The notes: a model not told the origin generated them from the letters alone. A stretch of 46,230 bases of DNA from Verrucomicrobiota bacterium (GCA_020630975.1 JAHDID010000046.1:1-46230); one strand, 5' to 3'; counted from the first letter of the stretch, positions 1 to 10,372 are shown. Program-made: numbers and translations.

Positions 1-167
<167 letters not shown>

Positions 168-231
168 AGTCGAGTAGTCAGTGCGATAGGTCCTATAGGC
201 CGAATAAGTCCTATCTGATTTATTGAGAGGC

Positions 232-600
232 ATGCCAGTTGATGAGTCTTATCCGAGTCGAGAAAGCGACTTTGGTGACTATGCCCATCCACCAGACGGT
301 GGCTGGGTAAAGCTAGCTCTGCTAGGTGTCGCGCTGCCGATTGTGATCTGGTATTTCGCCGGCAAGGCGTGGATCACCGAGGAGGCGACGTGGATTGGCT
401 CGCGTCAGAATATGCTGGTAGATGGTAATGCGGCCAAGTCTATCGCGGTGGTCTATCTCAGTGCAGGGTTGTTTTGTCACTTCCGTTGGTGTTGGGGGAT
501 TATACCGGTCTATCGTGTTTTTGAGATCGGTACGGTGGTTAGCCTGTTGGGAGTGATCGGGGGATTGGGCTACTCTGTGTATTACCTGTTTTTCTGGTAG
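232..600 (+). CDS. Small integral membrane protein, unknown function
   Basis: A 122-residue protein with a polar N-terminus (MPVDESYPSRESDFGDYAHPP) and three hydrophobic stretches likely to be membrane helices: around VKLALLGVALPIVIWYFAG, SIAVVYLSAGLFCHF and VSLLGVIGGLGYSVYYLFF. I prefer the ATG at 232, which has a GAGAGG tract just upstream; an in-frame TTG at 223 would add three residues. It lies 64 bp after pheS on the same strand. No family is recognised, and location in the inner membrane is inferred only from hydrophobicity. Confidence 0.6.
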   Translation: MPVDESYPSRESDFGDYAHPPDGGWVKLALLGVALPIVIWYFAGKAWITEEATWIGSRQNMLVDGNAAKSIAVVYLSAGLFCHFRWCWGIIPVYRVFEIGTVVSLLGVIGGLGYSVYYLFFW

Positions 601-727
601 AAGGTACAAGAGAGTGCTACGCTAGAAAAACTGGCGAACTTAGTCAAAGAGAACGCGGCAAAAGGTCGAGTAGGTGTCGAACGGGTTATTGATCTTGAAG
701 CGTCTTAGCTTTAATCTCGAAACTGTT

Positions 728-2062
728 ATGACAAATCTGAGATCGGCAATCAATTGCATCAGGAAATCTTGTCGATCGAAACCAGTTCACATTTGCATCG
801 TTCTTGTTGCCGTGATTTGCGCTATTATTGGGCTGAGTCGAGGATTTAACGAAAGATTGAATTCCTTTACTATCTCATTTCATGCAGTGGATGAGGACGG
901 GGCACAAATGGCAAATGCACTAGTGAAAATATACGAAATAACAGATGGTGGGCTCAATTTGATTTTGACAGACAAATGCGATGAATCCGGGGGATACGAT
1001 AAGAAAGTCAAATCGTCTGTAGATTGGCTACAGATCTTGGTTCAGTATTCTCCTTCCAATAAAGTAGGGGGTGGAACTGTGTATTTTGGTAAGCCTGCCG
1101 GGTTTAGTTGTGAAATTGCTCAAGGATCAAAGGTAGTTTTGGCTCCGGCTGCGAAAAAGACGATGCGGCTAGGATTGAATGAGGATGTCCATAGCGGTTC
1201 TTCATATCCATTTAAAACAGGGTTATGGTCAATTAGTGAACTTGAAGTGATTGAGTTTCCCAAGGACGCCACTGTTGAGCATTTAAAGCTGGTGGGACCA
1301 CTTACTTCTGCAAAGGAAGTGATAGTTCACGGAGGGGTGGCTACCGAGGAGGGGATAAAGCAATTGGGAGAAATAGCGCCGGATCTCAGGTGGTTATCGT
1401 GTTTCGAGCAGGCTTCGATTCCCGATCTGGCTTTTGACTATCTGCCTGGTGGCTTGGAGTCTCTGTGCTTATCAGAGCCTGTATCATCGGATGGGATCTA
1501 TAGGATAGCAAAGGCTTGCCCGAATATTTTAGAATTAAATGTAACAATAAGGGATCAAGAGTGCTGCGATGCTTTTCAAGAGCTAGGTAGGTTAAAGAAA
1601 CTGTCTGTGTTGCTCCCGGCTGGAAGTAATATATCAATCAGGTCGTTATCTGTGAAAGGGTTGACTGATTTAAAGATATTCGGTGATCACAATATAGCGT
1701 TGCACCCCTGGTTAGATCAGTTGGATGGTGTTTATCCAGGTTTGAAGTCCTTAGGGATTAATCATCATCATACTTCGAATGATGAATTTAGGGAGATTGT
1801 TCGATTATTTCCTAATTTAGAGTCGCTTGGACTACCGTATTCGGAAATCGATGACGAAGGGCTTAGGTATTTGAATTTGCTTAATGGTTTGATGTTTTTC
1901 GACTGTTCAAATAATGGGGCAATTACTAGAGATTCGAGAGATTTTCTGATTAGTTTGAAGGCTAGAAACCCAGCAATGGCGATCGACTTAGCAGGGAACC
2001 CGAATGTTTATGATATTTGGAAACCACAAGACTGGTTTTCGTCTCATTCTTACGATTTTTAA
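728..2062 (+). CDS. Membrane-anchored LRR-like protein
   Basis: About 444 residues from the ATG at 728 (a GTG at 674 is an alternative start adding 18 residues). A short basic N-terminus precedes one membrane segment (HICIVLVAVICAIIGLS), predicting an N-in anchor with the rest outside the cytoplasm. The C-terminal half has irregular leucine-rich-repeat-like units, for example LRWLSCFEQASIPDLAFDYL, NLESLGLPYSEIDDEGLRYL and LKSLGINHHHTSNDEFREIV, a pattern of the ribonuclease-inhibitor-like LRRs frequent in PVC bacteria. The segment after the anchor (about 40-150) could be a beta-sandwich but is not recognised. A binding role is inferred. The gene is more AT-rich than its neighbours, which hints at separate ancestry. 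Confidence 0.6.
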   Translation: MTNLRSAINCIRKSCRSKPVHICIVLVAVICAIIGLSRGFNERLNSFTISFHAVDEDGAQMANALVKIYEITDGGLNLILTDKCDESGGYDKKVKSSVDWLQILVQYSPSNKVGGGTVYFGKPAGFSCEIAQGSKVVLAPAAKKTMRLGLNEDVHSGSSYPFKTGLWSISELEVIEFPKDATVEHLKLVGPLTSAKEVIVHGGVATEEGIKQLGEIAPDLRWLSCFEQASIPDLAFDYLPGGLESLCLSEPVSSDGIYRIAKACPNILELNVTIRDQECCDAFQELGRLKKLSVLLPAGSNISIRSLSVKGLTDLKIFGDHNIALHPWLDQLDGVYPGLKSLGINHHHTSNDEFREIVRLFPNLESLGLPYSEIDDEGLRYLNLLNGLMFFDCSNNGAITRDSRDFLISLKARNPAMAIDLAGNPNVYDIWKPQDWFSSHSYDF

Positions 2063-2154
2063 ATGGGGTCTGGTGCGACCGATGGAAGAACTAACGGTAT
2101 GTTCTGTGAATTGTGAAATTAGAGCATAAGCTAGCTTTCTGCCTAGCTCTTCCC

Positions 2155-2197
2155 AAAAAAATTGCCGGACATGGTCAAGTAACCGACCATGTCCGGC
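2155..2197 (-). terminator. Rho-independent terminator for the minus-strand ATPase gene
   Basis: A perfect 13-bp inverted repeat, GCCGGACATGGTC (2164-2176) and GACCATGTCCGGC (2185-2197), encloses an 8-nt loop. The run of seven A on the plus strand (2155-2161) becomes a T-tract after the hairpin on the minus strand. It sits between two convergent genes and ends the minus-strand gene starting at 4312. Confidence 0.85.
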
Positions 2198-2272
2198 GAC
2201 GCCCCCGAGTGTGGACTTTGGTTTTGGTAAAGTGATTTTCGGGGGATTACGAGCGGGGGACTGTTAAACGCT

Positions 2273-4312
2273 CTAGATCGAATAGTGAAGGGAAATTTGA
2301 TTGCCTTTCGTATGTATTTCTACGTTTTTCATCTGGTGGCTGGCGTGCAGGATGTCATTTTCCGTCACCGAAATCTGGTGCTTTAGCAGCAGTTCGTTGC
2401 GCACTTGGCGCATGGATAGGAATAGGGCCGACTGGGTCATCGACTCGATCTTCTCTGCCAAGCCGCTGAAGGCCTCATCTGAAGGTCGGGCGACCTCCTC
2501 AGGCAGGGCGCGGCCTAGGATGAGCTCGCTGATGTGGCGCAACTCATTGGCTCCAAACTTCTTAATCTCCTCTGGATCGAAATCGACGGTGCGATCGTGA
2601 GCATCGAAGGTCAGCTGACGCAGCGCGTGCATGGCCACCAGATCTTCGAATGGGATGGTGATCACCCGGAAAGTCTCGCTAGCCGCTGCAAAGTCGCCTG
2701 CTGTCTTCCAGGTCGGAGGCGGGATCTGGCGGGTGCCGGCGATGCGTAGGTGCACGGTGTGGGCGCACATGTCGCTGAGCAGGCGGGTGGATTCTTTCAG
2801 ACGTGCCTTCCAGGTAGCGGCATTGTCACCAGACTCAAAGCCAAAGACGATCGGGGCCTCCTCGCCAGTGGTGATCCAGCGTAGTGGGTAGTAGTCTTTA
2901 TGCGAGGTGAATGGCGTCGAGCTGTACTCGGCCAGATTCAGCGTGAGGATCTCGTCGACGATCCAGCGCATCAGGCCGACATCGTAGTTGAGCACTTTTT
3001 GGCGATCTGCCTGCAGCTCACTGACTCGGCTCTCAAAGACCGACTCGATGTCGATCTCGTCATCTGGGATCTCAAAGCCTAGGAAGCGACTCTCGCAGGC
3101 GCGGAGAAAGTTTCGGACCACGACGGTACCAGTCAGATCGAACTGCGACTCGAGCCACTGATCGTCGAGCATGTAGTCGATTTTGCGCTGGTCGGCATCG
3201 GCCATGCGCAGCTCGATCAGCTCGCGGGCTTGTTCGATCTGGATGCCTCGTAGGTCGTTTATCTCTTTGCTGATACCATCGAGAAATGCCTCCTGGAAGC
3301 TGCCTTTGATGGTATCCCACACCTGCTTATTACAGGCGATGATGGTGGCCTGATTCGGCGCAAAGCGGTGCAGGTAGTCTAGCACGCTGGCAAAGGTGCC
3401 GGCGAGTGACTCGTCGTTCACATAGTAGTCCGCCTGGTCGAAGCAGAATACGAATGGGCGGTAGTAGGAAGCTAGGATACACAGGTCGACGATGCGCTGG
3501 CGGCTATTGGCCTCGATGGTGGAGTTTTCCGACTCGGGCTGCACCAGCTCGGATGCCTCTAGATCGATCGCAGCATAGGCCTCTGGTCCCTTGTAGGGGA
3601 TCGATTTTAGCCACATCACGCAGAGTTTGCGGCTCTTGTAATCTTGGCGATTCTTCGCGTAGTGGCGTAGCACACGCAGGATGGGGCTCAGATTGTTGCA
3701 CTTGATCTGTAGCTCGCTCTGCAGCTCGTCGATCGATTCCTCGAGAAAGATCTCCAGCTCGTCGAAGGAGTCGTGAAAGGCGCGGGTGAGCGGCAGCTCA
3801 GGTTTGGCGAGATCCCAGTGATCGCTGAGACCGGCACGCAGATACGGCACGGGATCGACCTCGTCGTCGCCTAGTTCGAGGTGTACTCGCTGCATGTCGA
3901 TGAGCTCAGCCAGCGCATGGCCGAAGATACCGTGGGCAAAGGCATCGAGCTGATCGGGATCGTTGGGATGTTTGAGTAGGGCATTGAACTCTGGGCGGCG
4001 AAACTCCTCCACCAGCAGGTGCAGGATGTGGCTCCAGGCGGTTTTATGATCTTGGAAAGGAGGGTAGTAGATACGTGTCGCACGGGTGGACACCGCGCTG
4101 AACAGGCGGCCTAGGACGTGGGATTTGCCGGTGCCACGGTTGATCGAGCCGAGGTGTTCTACCTTGGGTGCCGGAATCGGCTTGTGGGGAGCATCCATGC
4201 ACACGCTGTGGACGAAGCGGGTCAGCTTTTGCAGGATATCTTGGTTCAGGCTCTCTACAGTGGGCCCGAGGTTTCGCGGATTGGTTACGATATCGGCGGT
4301 AAACGGTGTCAT
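2273..4312 (-). CDS. P-loop ATPase of unknown family
   Basis: A 679-residue cytoplasmic protein. A P-loop variant INRGTGKS lies at about residues 57-64; it keeps G-x-GKS but lacks the first glycine of the textbook Walker A. A Walker B-like strand, FVFCFDQAD, is near 285-295. A long helical segment follows (EINDLRGIQIEQARELIELRMADADQ), then a C-terminal part with possible winged-helix content (MRQVRNELLLKHQISVTENDILHASHQMK). The overall plan resembles AAA+/STAND-type ATPases, but I cannot name a family. It is 75 bp downstream of a gene for a winged-helix-like protein on the same strand, so the two are probably one operon and may form a complex. The terminator at 2155-2197 follows. DNA-related function is inferred. 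Confidence 0.75.
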   Translation of the reverse strand: MTPFTADIVTNPRNLGPTVESLNQDILQKLTRFVHSVCMDAPHKPIPAPKVEHLGSINRGTGKSHVLGRLFSAVSTRATRIYYPPFQDHKTAWSHILHLLVEEFRRPEFNALLKHPNDPDQLDAFAHGIFGHALAELIDMQRVHLELGDDEVDPVPYLRAGLSDHWDLAKPELPLTRAFHDSFDELEIFLEESIDELQSELQIKCNNLSPILRVLRHYAKNRQDYKSRKLCVMWLKSIPYKGPEAYAAIDLEASELVQPESENSTIEANSRQRIVDLCILASYYRPFVFCFDQADYYVNDESLAGTFASVLDYLHRFAPNQATIIACNKQVWDTIKGSFQEAFLDGISKEINDLRGIQIEQARELIELRMADADQRKIDYMLDDQWLESQFDLTGTVVVRNFLRACESRFLGFEIPDDEIDIESVFESRVSELQADRQKVLNYDVGLMRWIVDEILTLNLAEYSSTPFTSHKDYYPLRWITTGEEAPIVFGFESGDNAATWKARLKESTRLLSDMCAHTVHLRIAGTRQIPPPTWKTAGDFAAASETFRVITIPFEDLVAMHALRQLTFDAHDRTVDFDPEEIKKFGANELRHISELILGRALPEEVARPSDEAFSGLAEKIESMTQSALFLSMRQVRNELLLKHQISVTENDILHASHQMKNVEIHTKGNQISLHYSI

Positions 4313-4387
4313 GCGTGGTGTCGTGTGGTGGTAGTATGAGAAATGGGTGTTGGAGCGTGGGAGAAGAGGGGCGTAGGAGAAAAGGAG

Positions 4388-5008
<621 letters not shown>

Positions 5009-5234
5009 GGTTACTGTCCGTGAGTGTGTTTGTTTCGAGTGTGTGTCTCAGAAACGATAATTACTCATTTTTCAGGCCATGCAAGAGATCGTTACAGTAA
5101 AGTTTTGTTGAATATCGGTCGATGTAGCACACTTGGAGCTGGAATGTCGTTACTGTCTTGGTCCAATCGGCATGGGAGTTTTAGTGCTGTGACTTGAGAT
5201 GGCTGTGCTGCTAGAAACTGAAGGGAGGGCGCAG
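5009..5234. other. Intergenic region, no gene seen
   Basis: 226 bp between two minus-strand genes. It should hold the promoter of the winged-helix/ATPase operon; a weak minus-strand candidate is TTGCAT with an AT-rich box (ATTATC) 17 nt later near 5060-5083. No terminator with a clear T-tract is visible. Confidence 0.4.
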
Positions 5235-5840
5235 TCATTTTTTCTTGAATAGCTTGAAAAACTTTCTGGGTTTTTCGTCTCCGCTTATCCGTCGTTCTTG
5301 ATCTCGCCGAACACGAAACCTTTCTTCGAGAAACTCTGAAACCCACTCTAAATAGCCAATCTCGGGAAGGAAGTGAGGTGGCGCGTTAGGAGTGTCGCCC
5401 CATCTAAATATCCGCCCTTGAAAAGGGCCGTTAACGATTAAATAAAAGAACGCTCCGCATCCAATTTCGCCGATAGTGATTGTGCCATAAAGAGGGTCCC
5501 ATTGATTGCTATCCCATTTAGTGATGGCATCTTCAACACCTAAAGCCTCTAGCCAGTCGCCTCCTTCGGACTCTGTGTCAGGTGTGATGAGACAAGGGGA
5601 TTTGATCGCTGTTGAGATAGAAACTGGTGAATAATACCCTAGATCCCAATCATCTAATCGCATAAGGCTGCAGCCAGCGCGTCCGCCGTCCGCAAACTCA
5701 GTTATAAACTTTCTGTAATCTTTTGGAAGCTCTTGGCCGCACTGCAATTCGAAAGCCGAAACTGATGCCTCAGTGGTGGGGGCCCGAAGAAAGACCCCTG
5801 AACGATCTACGTCAGCTTTGAGTTGGAGTAGGTCTATCAT
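5235..5840 (-). CDS. SMI1/KNR4 (SUKH) family protein
   Basis: 201 residues. The motif ELPKDYRKFITEFADGG (about 37-53) is characteristic of SMI1/KNR4 (SUKH) proteins, followed by the aromatic/acidic strands expected of the fold (GYYSP, WDPLYGTITIGEIGCGAFFYLIVNGPFQGRIFRWGD). SUKH proteins often act as immunity proteins against polymorphic toxins, but many are orphans. No toxin gene is adjacent: neighbours are a metal-binding lipoprotein and the 226-bp region before the winged-helix gene. The C-terminus is unusually basic (RRDQERR...KPRKFFKLFKKK). Family call is strong; role is inference. Confidence 0.85.
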   Translation of the reverse strand: MIDLLQLKADVDRSGVFLRAPTTEASVSAFELQCGQELPKDYRKFITEFADGGRAGCSLMRLDDWDLGYYSPVSISTAIKSPCLITPDTESEGGDWLEALGVEDAITKWDSNQWDPLYGTITIGEIGCGAFFYLIVNGPFQGRIFRWGDTPNAPPHFLPEIGYLEWVSEFLEERFRVRRDQERRISGDEKPRKFFKLFKKK

Positions 5841-5915
5841 TAAATTCGTTCCATATCAGTGAGCTCTTCTCGGGTAGCTTTTGATCACTACCATTCTTTT
5901 GAGATAGGCTGGACC

Positions 5916-6848
5916 TCACTTTAGCGCTCTGAGGGCGGTGATATTTTGCTGCATCACACTCATCCAATCGCCGTTTTCGGGTCGATTGCCGCACGGATCG
6001 AAGACGATACTGACGATACCTTTGGCCTTCAGGAGAGCCTCTGTCTGTGGATCTGGAGTCGCTTCCCACAGCATCCATTGGGCAGGGTGCTCGGGGAGTA
6101 TGGTGTCGAGTTCGGCGATACCTTCAGCATCGGGGACGATGGATGGCTCCCAGTGGACGGTCTCGATGTCTAGACCGTAGGCTTTGGCTAGGTACTGGTA
6201 GAGTGGATGAGAGGTGAGTAGTGGGATACCGGCGATGAGGGTGGCGGCTTCGATCATCTGGTGGTCGAGTTCGTCGATTTCTGTGAGCAGAGGCTCGGCA
6301 GCTGTTTTGAGATGTGCCTCGGCATCCGGTAGCAGCTTGATCAGGGCATCGCGCACGGCTTCTGCTTGGCGTTTGGCGAGATCCATGTCCAGCCAGGTGG
6401 TGGCTGCCAGCCCATCGTGAGAGTGGACGATGCCATCGCCATGGCTATGGGTGACACCACCGGTGATCGAGATCAGTCGACTACTGTAGGCGCGAGAGGT
6501 GTCTACGCGGGTGTTGGTGGGGAGGCTGACTTGGGTGAGCCAGGTCTCATACTCGGCGCCATTCATCAGGATCTGATCTGCCTGCTGCATGGAGGCTACG
6601 GTATCGTCGCTAGGCTGCCAGATAGCGGGATCGATGCCTGCCGGGGTGTCGAAGCGCAGGTCGATCAGATCTCCGCCGATACGCTGGGCAAAATAGTAGA
6701 GCGGATAGCTGGAGGCATGCACTAGCGGGCGGTCTGAGCTGTCCTGTGCCCCCTCTGACTCTCTGTGAGATCCATCGTGGCACGACGAGAGCAGGCAGGT
6801 CGCGAGGGCGATTCCCCCAAAAATGCGAGTAAGGAATAGTTGATTCAT
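5916..6848 (-). CDS. Zinc/manganese ABC transporter substrate-binding lipoprotein (ZnuA-like)
   Basis: 310 residues with a lipoprotein signal ending in LLSSC (Cys23). Features of cluster A-I metal-binding proteins: His44 in VHASSYPL, a histidine-rich loop at 131-146 (THSHGDG.VHSHDG; His134, 136, 142, 144), His214 in LLTSHPLYQYLAKAYGL, and a C-terminal FDP segment near 285. The protein would bind Zn2+ or Mn2+ outside the inner membrane and pass it to an ABC permease. No permease or ATPase gene is adjacent, so it may serve a transporter encoded elsewhere. It is divergent, with only a few bases between start codons, from a small membrane protein gene, so promoters must overlap coding sequence or the other start is further in. 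Confidence 0.87.
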   Translation of the reverse strand: MNQLFLTRIFGGIALATCLLSSCHDGSHRESEGAQDSSDRPLVHASSYPLYYFAQRIGGDLIDLRFDTPAGIDPAIWQPSDDTVASMQQADQILMNGAEYETWLTQVSLPTNTRVDTSRAYSSRLISITGGVTHSHGDGIVHSHDGLAATTWLDMDLAKRQAEAVRDALIKLLPDAEAHLKTAAEPLLTEIDELDHQMIEAATLIAGIPLLTSHPLYQYLAKAYGLDIETVHWEPSIVPDAEGIAELDTILPEHPAQWMLWEATPDPQTEALLKAKGIVSIVFDPCGNRPENGDWMSVMQQNITALRALK

Positions 6849-6898
6849 CTTAAATGACCGCGAAACTTGGATGGGCCCCTATAATTTTCAGCACAAAA

Positions 6899-7348
6899 AT
6901 GGCTTTTGTTTCGCAGTCTCAACTGTTTTTCATCGAGATGCCCATCTATCTGGGCAGGTTTGGGTTTGTCGGCCTACCATACATCTTCTCCATCCTCATG
7001 CTGTGGTTGCTCACTCAGGGGTTGGTTTGGCTAGCTGAGCGCTACTCTCGTATGCTCTCGTCCACTGCGTGGTGGCGCTCGGGGCTCATGGCGCTGCTGG
7101 TGACGTTTTCTATGGTGCTGGCTTGGTCTCTGCCGGCCAAGATGATGGGCCTAGAGATCGATAACCTCGTCTATGGGCTCACAGCGACGATCATCGTGGG
7201 GGGCATGATGACATGGTTTCTCACGGGTAGCCTCTACTCGCTGGAGTTCACACATCGTGCTGTGCTGACGATCGGTGTGCCGATTATGGCCATCATGGCA
7301 CTGGCTGTCGGTGCCAATCTGCTGGGCGGGTATCATTTGAAGAGCTGA
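6899..7348 (+). CDS. Small polytopic membrane protein, unknown
   Basis: About 149 residues from the ATG at 6899; ATGs at 6854 and 6938 are also in frame. A TATAAT box at 6880-6885 argues against the 6854 start. Four hydrophobic segments are evident: VGLPYIFSILMLWLLTQGLVWLA, SGLMALLVTFSMVLAWSLPA, LVYGLTATIIVGGMMTWFLTG and AVLTIGVPIMAIMALAVGANLL. It is divergent from the metal-binding lipoprotein. I do not recognise the family; a role in metal transport is possible only by proximity. Confidence 0.6.
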   Translation: MAFVSQSQLFFIEMPIYLGRFGFVGLPYIFSILMLWLLTQGLVWLAERYSRMLSSTAWWRSGLMALLVTFSMVLAWSLPAKMMGLEIDNLVYGLTATIIVGGMMTWFLTGSLYSLEFTHRAVLTIGVPIMAIMALAVGANLLGGYHLKS

Positions 7349-7452
7349 TTCGGGGTCAAAAATAAGGCCGAATATTTCGGTTAAGAAACCTTGATTATCC
7401 TTGAGGAGTGGTCCATTACCTCATCGACTAACCCTATCCTCACACCCATCGA

Positions 7453-10173
7453 GTGACCGAACACGACACACAGAACCGATCGCCAGAGACAGCTGCCGCT
7501 GATAGGCCGCAGTCTCCGGAGCCTGCGCGTAAGCAGCCGGGGATCTTGGCAGAGATCAAGCTGGATCGCCCGCCATTCTCGGGTGGGCGCGGCTGTTTCT
7601 TTGAAGACGCGGCCCTGAGCAGCGCTAGAAAGCTGATCTCCAGTGGCGGCGTGCAGATCGAGTCAATCAATCTACAGGGATGTTTCGCAGGTGTATTCGG
7701 ATCTGTGCGGTCTGAGGAGGGCGAAGAACAGGCTGTGAGTCTGCTGGTGCAGAAAACCATCCAGGGACAGTGGCTGATCGATGGTAAAGCCGGAGCTGCT
7801 AGGGCACAGACAAAAGAAGTGACGGCAGTGCTGATCGCTGCTCTCATCGATGTCGGCGTGCACCCGCCGATCGAGTGTCTGCCCTCCGATGAGCCTAGGC
7901 CAGCTGATGAGGCCTCGCCATGCGTAGAGACGCCAGCTGCCCCATATAATTTCGAGGATGATCTGCGGCCCTACATCAATCTTTTTTGTGAAGATGTGCG
8001 TGCAGGCATTCTGCACTGGGATGAGTCGGAACTGCGCAATATCTTGGAAAGCCTGATCCTGATGCGGATCGACTCGCCATCGGACGAACTGCTGGGCGTG
8101 CTGCGGGGGATGGGCATCAAGCAGGTGGCCGAGATCTATCCCTGCGATGAGATCCAGCCAGAGTTTCTCGATTGCTACGCCTACACCGGGGCGCGTCGAG
8201 CGACTCAGGAGCTATTTTGGGCCGACTTTCTCGCCAATCGCCGTCGCGAGCTAGAGGCGCTCGATTGCGATATCGATATCGACGATGGGCTGAACCTCAA
8301 CGTCATCGACGCGGAGGAGTGGTACGGCGAGATCAAGACCGATGGCGATCCTGAGGAAGCGACGGATTGGTTTAGCTTTGAGTGCGGTATCAAAGTGGAT
8401 GGCCAGCGGGTCAACATCATCCCAGGTATCGCTAAGTATCTAGAGGGCAAACCTACGGGCTTTAGTCTGACGGAATTTGAGAAGCTGGATGCCGATGCCA
8501 AAGTGCCGGTGCTGGTCGATACCGGGCGCTATGTGGCGATCCCTGCCCACAAGCTAAAGAATATCTTAGGTATCCTTACCGAGCTTTTTGATCGCACGCC
8601 GCTGACTGTCGATGAGCAACTGATGGTGCACCCGGTGCGTGCTGCCCAGCTCACCACTTACGAAGGTGAGGACAAAATCGTAAGCAAAGCTCCGAAAAAG
8701 CTGCTCAAGCTAGCGGAGGATATCGAGACGCTAAAGCCTAAGGTAGACGTAGACGCTCCAGAGGAATTTCAGGCTACGCTGCGACCGTACCAGCAGGATG
8801 GCTTTGAGTGGCTGCAGTTTCTCCGCGAGCAGGGAGTCGGCGGTATCCTGGCCGATGATATGGGGCTGGGCAAAACGATGCAGACGCTGTGCCATCTGCA
8901 CGCCGAAAAGTTATCGGGTCGAGCCGATCTGCCTAGCCTAGTGCTAGCGCCGAAGAGCGTGGTGCCCGGCTGGGCAAAGGAGGCAAAGAAGTTTGCCCCA
9001 AACATGCGCGTGCTGACCCTACAGGGAGCTGACCGGAAAAAGTATTACTCGGTATTAAACCACGCGGACCTAGTCGTCACCTCCTACCCCGTGCTGCTGC
9101 GCGATGCCGAGGAGCTGCTGAATCAGCCATTTCACTACGTGGTGCTGGACGAGGCGCATACCATCAAAAACTCGAGATCCTCCATCACTCGTACGGCCTA
9201 TCGTATCGATGCGCGCCATCGGCTGTGCCTCTCGGGCACACCGATCGAGAATCACCTCGGCGAGATGTGGAGCCAGTTTCACTTTCTGATGCCTGGTTTC
9301 CTCGGCTCAGAGGAGGCGTTCTCGCGCTGTTTTCGCAATCCGATCGAGAAATATCGCGATGAAAACCGCCGCAAACGCTTGGCCGAGCGTGTCGCGCCAT
9401 TCATGCTGCGCCGAGTGAAGTCTCTGGTGGCAAAGGATCTGCCTGAGAAGACCGAGATCATCAAGAAAGTCGAACTCAACGATCAGCAAATCGAGATCTA
9501 CGAGGCCGTGCGCGCCAGTCTGCAGAAAGAGGTGCGCGAGGAGATCGCCCGTCATGGCGTGGAGGCCTCGCAACTACTCGTGCTCGAGGCGCTAATGAAG
9601 CTGCGCCAAGTCTGCTGTCATCCGCGTCTGGTGATGCTGCCGACCGCGCAGAAGGCCGAGACTTGTGCCAAGTTTGAGATGATGATGGAGTGGCTGCCCG
9701 ACATGGTCAAAGAGGGCCGCCGGATCCTAATTTTTTCTCAGTTCACCCGAATGCTCGACATCATGGAAGAGCGTCTGGATAAGCTGGGTCTGAAATACCA
9801 GACTCTGACCGGCCAGAGCAAAGACCGTGGTGATATGGTCGATACATTTCAGGCCGGTAAGGTGCCGATCTTTCTCATCAGCCTGCGCGCTGGTGGTACC
9901 GGCATCACTCTGACCAAGGCCGACACCGTGATCCACTACGATCCGTGGTGGAATCCGGCACTGGAAAGCCAGGCCACAGATCGAGCTTACCGCATCGGCC
10001 AGCAGAATCCGGTGTTTGTCTACAAGCTGATCAGCGAGGGCACGATCGAGGACAAAATCCTAATGCTACAGGAAAAGAAGCGCGCCTTGTTTGAGGGTAT
10101 CCTCGAGGGCACCCCACAGAAGCTGGCTTTCTCTGAGAAAGAGCTAAATAATCTGCTGGCTCCGATCGGGTAG
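7453..10173 (+). CDS. SNF2-family DEAD/DEAH helicase
   Basis: 906 residues from a GTG start. The C-terminal half is a full SNF2 ATPase: LRPYQQDGFEWL (motif Q-like, about 440), DDMGLGKT (Walker A, 468-475), VLDEAHTIKN (motif II, about 563-572), LSGTPIENHLGEMWS (III), ILIFSQFTRMLDIMEERL (IV), SLRAGGTGITLTKAD (V) and QATDRAYRIGQ (VI, about 838-848). The N-terminal 430 residues have no domain I can name; they start with a Pro/Glu-rich stretch. Bacterial SNF2 proteins of this HepA/RapA-related type translocate on DNA and remodel protein-DNA complexes; the target here is unknown. The stop at 10173 is followed by a structured region and a terminator hairpin at 10343-10372. Confidence 0.92.
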   Translation: MTEHDTQNRSPETAAADRPQSPEPARKQPGILAEIKLDRPPFSGGRGCFFEDAALSSARKLISSGGVQIESINLQGCFAGVFGSVRSEEGEEQAVSLLVQKTIQGQWLIDGKAGAARAQTKEVTAVLIAALIDVGVHPPIECLPSDEPRPADEASPCVETPAAPYNFEDDLRPYINLFCEDVRAGILHWDESELRNILESLILMRIDSPSDELLGVLRGMGIKQVAEIYPCDEIQPEFLDCYAYTGARRATQELFWADFLANRRRELEALDCDIDIDDGLNLNVIDAEEWYGEIKTDGDPEEATDWFSFECGIKVDGQRVNIIPGIAKYLEGKPTGFSLTEFEKLDADAKVPVLVDTGRYVAIPAHKLKNILGILTELFDRTPLTVDEQLMVHPVRAAQLTTYEGEDKIVSKAPKKLLKLAEDIETLKPKVDVDAPEEFQATLRPYQQDGFEWLQFLREQGVGGILADDMGLGKTMQTLCHLHAEKLSGRADLPSLVLAPKSVVPGWAKEAKKFAPNMRVLTLQGADRKKYYSVLNHADLVVTSYPVLLRDAEELLNQPFHYVVLDEAHTIKNSRSSITRTAYRIDARHRLCLSGTPIENHLGEMWSQFHFLMPGFLGSEEAFSRCFRNPIEKYRDENRRKRLAERVAPFMLRRVKSLVAKDLPEKTEIIKKVELNDQQIEIYEAVRASLQKEVREEIARHGVEASQLLVLEALMKLRQVCCHPRLVMLPTAQKAETCAKFEMMMEWLPDMVKEGRRILIFSQFTRMLDIMEERLDKLGLKYQTLTGQSKDRGDMVDTFQAGKVPIFLISLRAGGTGITLTKADTVIHYDPWWNPALESQATDRAYRIGQQNPVFVYKLISEGTIEDKILMLQEKKRALFEGILEGTPQKLAFSEKELNNLLAPIG

Positions 10174-10248
10174 CTATCTCCTGGGTGGTGGGAGAAATAA
10201 CGTCTTGCAATGTATCGAGACGAGCTTTCAATTATCTTACTTTGAATC

Positions 10249-10330
10249 GTTATCACACAACAGTTGCTACTCTTTGGCTACTTCACACCACATCGGTGGA
10301 GTAGGAGGAGTGTGTGTGATGATTAACTGA
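10249..10330 (+). promoter_or_regulatory. Structured leader with strong SD and tiny reading frame before the EamA gene
   Basis: ATCACACA (10252-10259) pairs with TGTGTGAT (10313-10320), extendable by wobble pairs. Inside, GAGTAG (10299-10304) can pair either with CTACTC (10267-10272) or with CTACT (10278-10282), the latter stacked near CCAC/GTGG (10288-10291/10296-10299). An AGGAGGAG sequence (10303-10310) is ideally spaced before ATG-ATT-AAC-TGA (10319-10330). A new ATG (10331) abuts that stop and is in frame with the exporter. A terminator hairpin follows at 10343. This layout resembles a transcription or translation attenuator. No known riboswitch class is recognised. Confidence 0.45.
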
Positions 10331-10342
10331 ATGACATGCACG

Positions 10343-10372
10343 GCCTGCTCTTCTCTCGGAGCAGGCTTTTTT
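10343..10372 (+). terminator. Rho-independent terminator / attenuator hairpin
   Basis: GCCTGCTC (10343-10350) and GAGCAGGC (10359-10366) form a perfect 8-bp stem with an 8-nt loop, followed by six T. It lies 170 bp after the SNF2 gene and 40 bp before the preferred start of the EamA gene, so it may end the former or attenuate the latter. Confidence 0.85.

Noticed and set aside
5235-10173. SUKH, ATPase, winged-helix and SNF2 genes as one defence island
   Set aside because: They are on different strands, separated by a metal-binding lipoprotein and a membrane protein; no shared operon supports it, so only the ATPase/winged-helix pair is kept.
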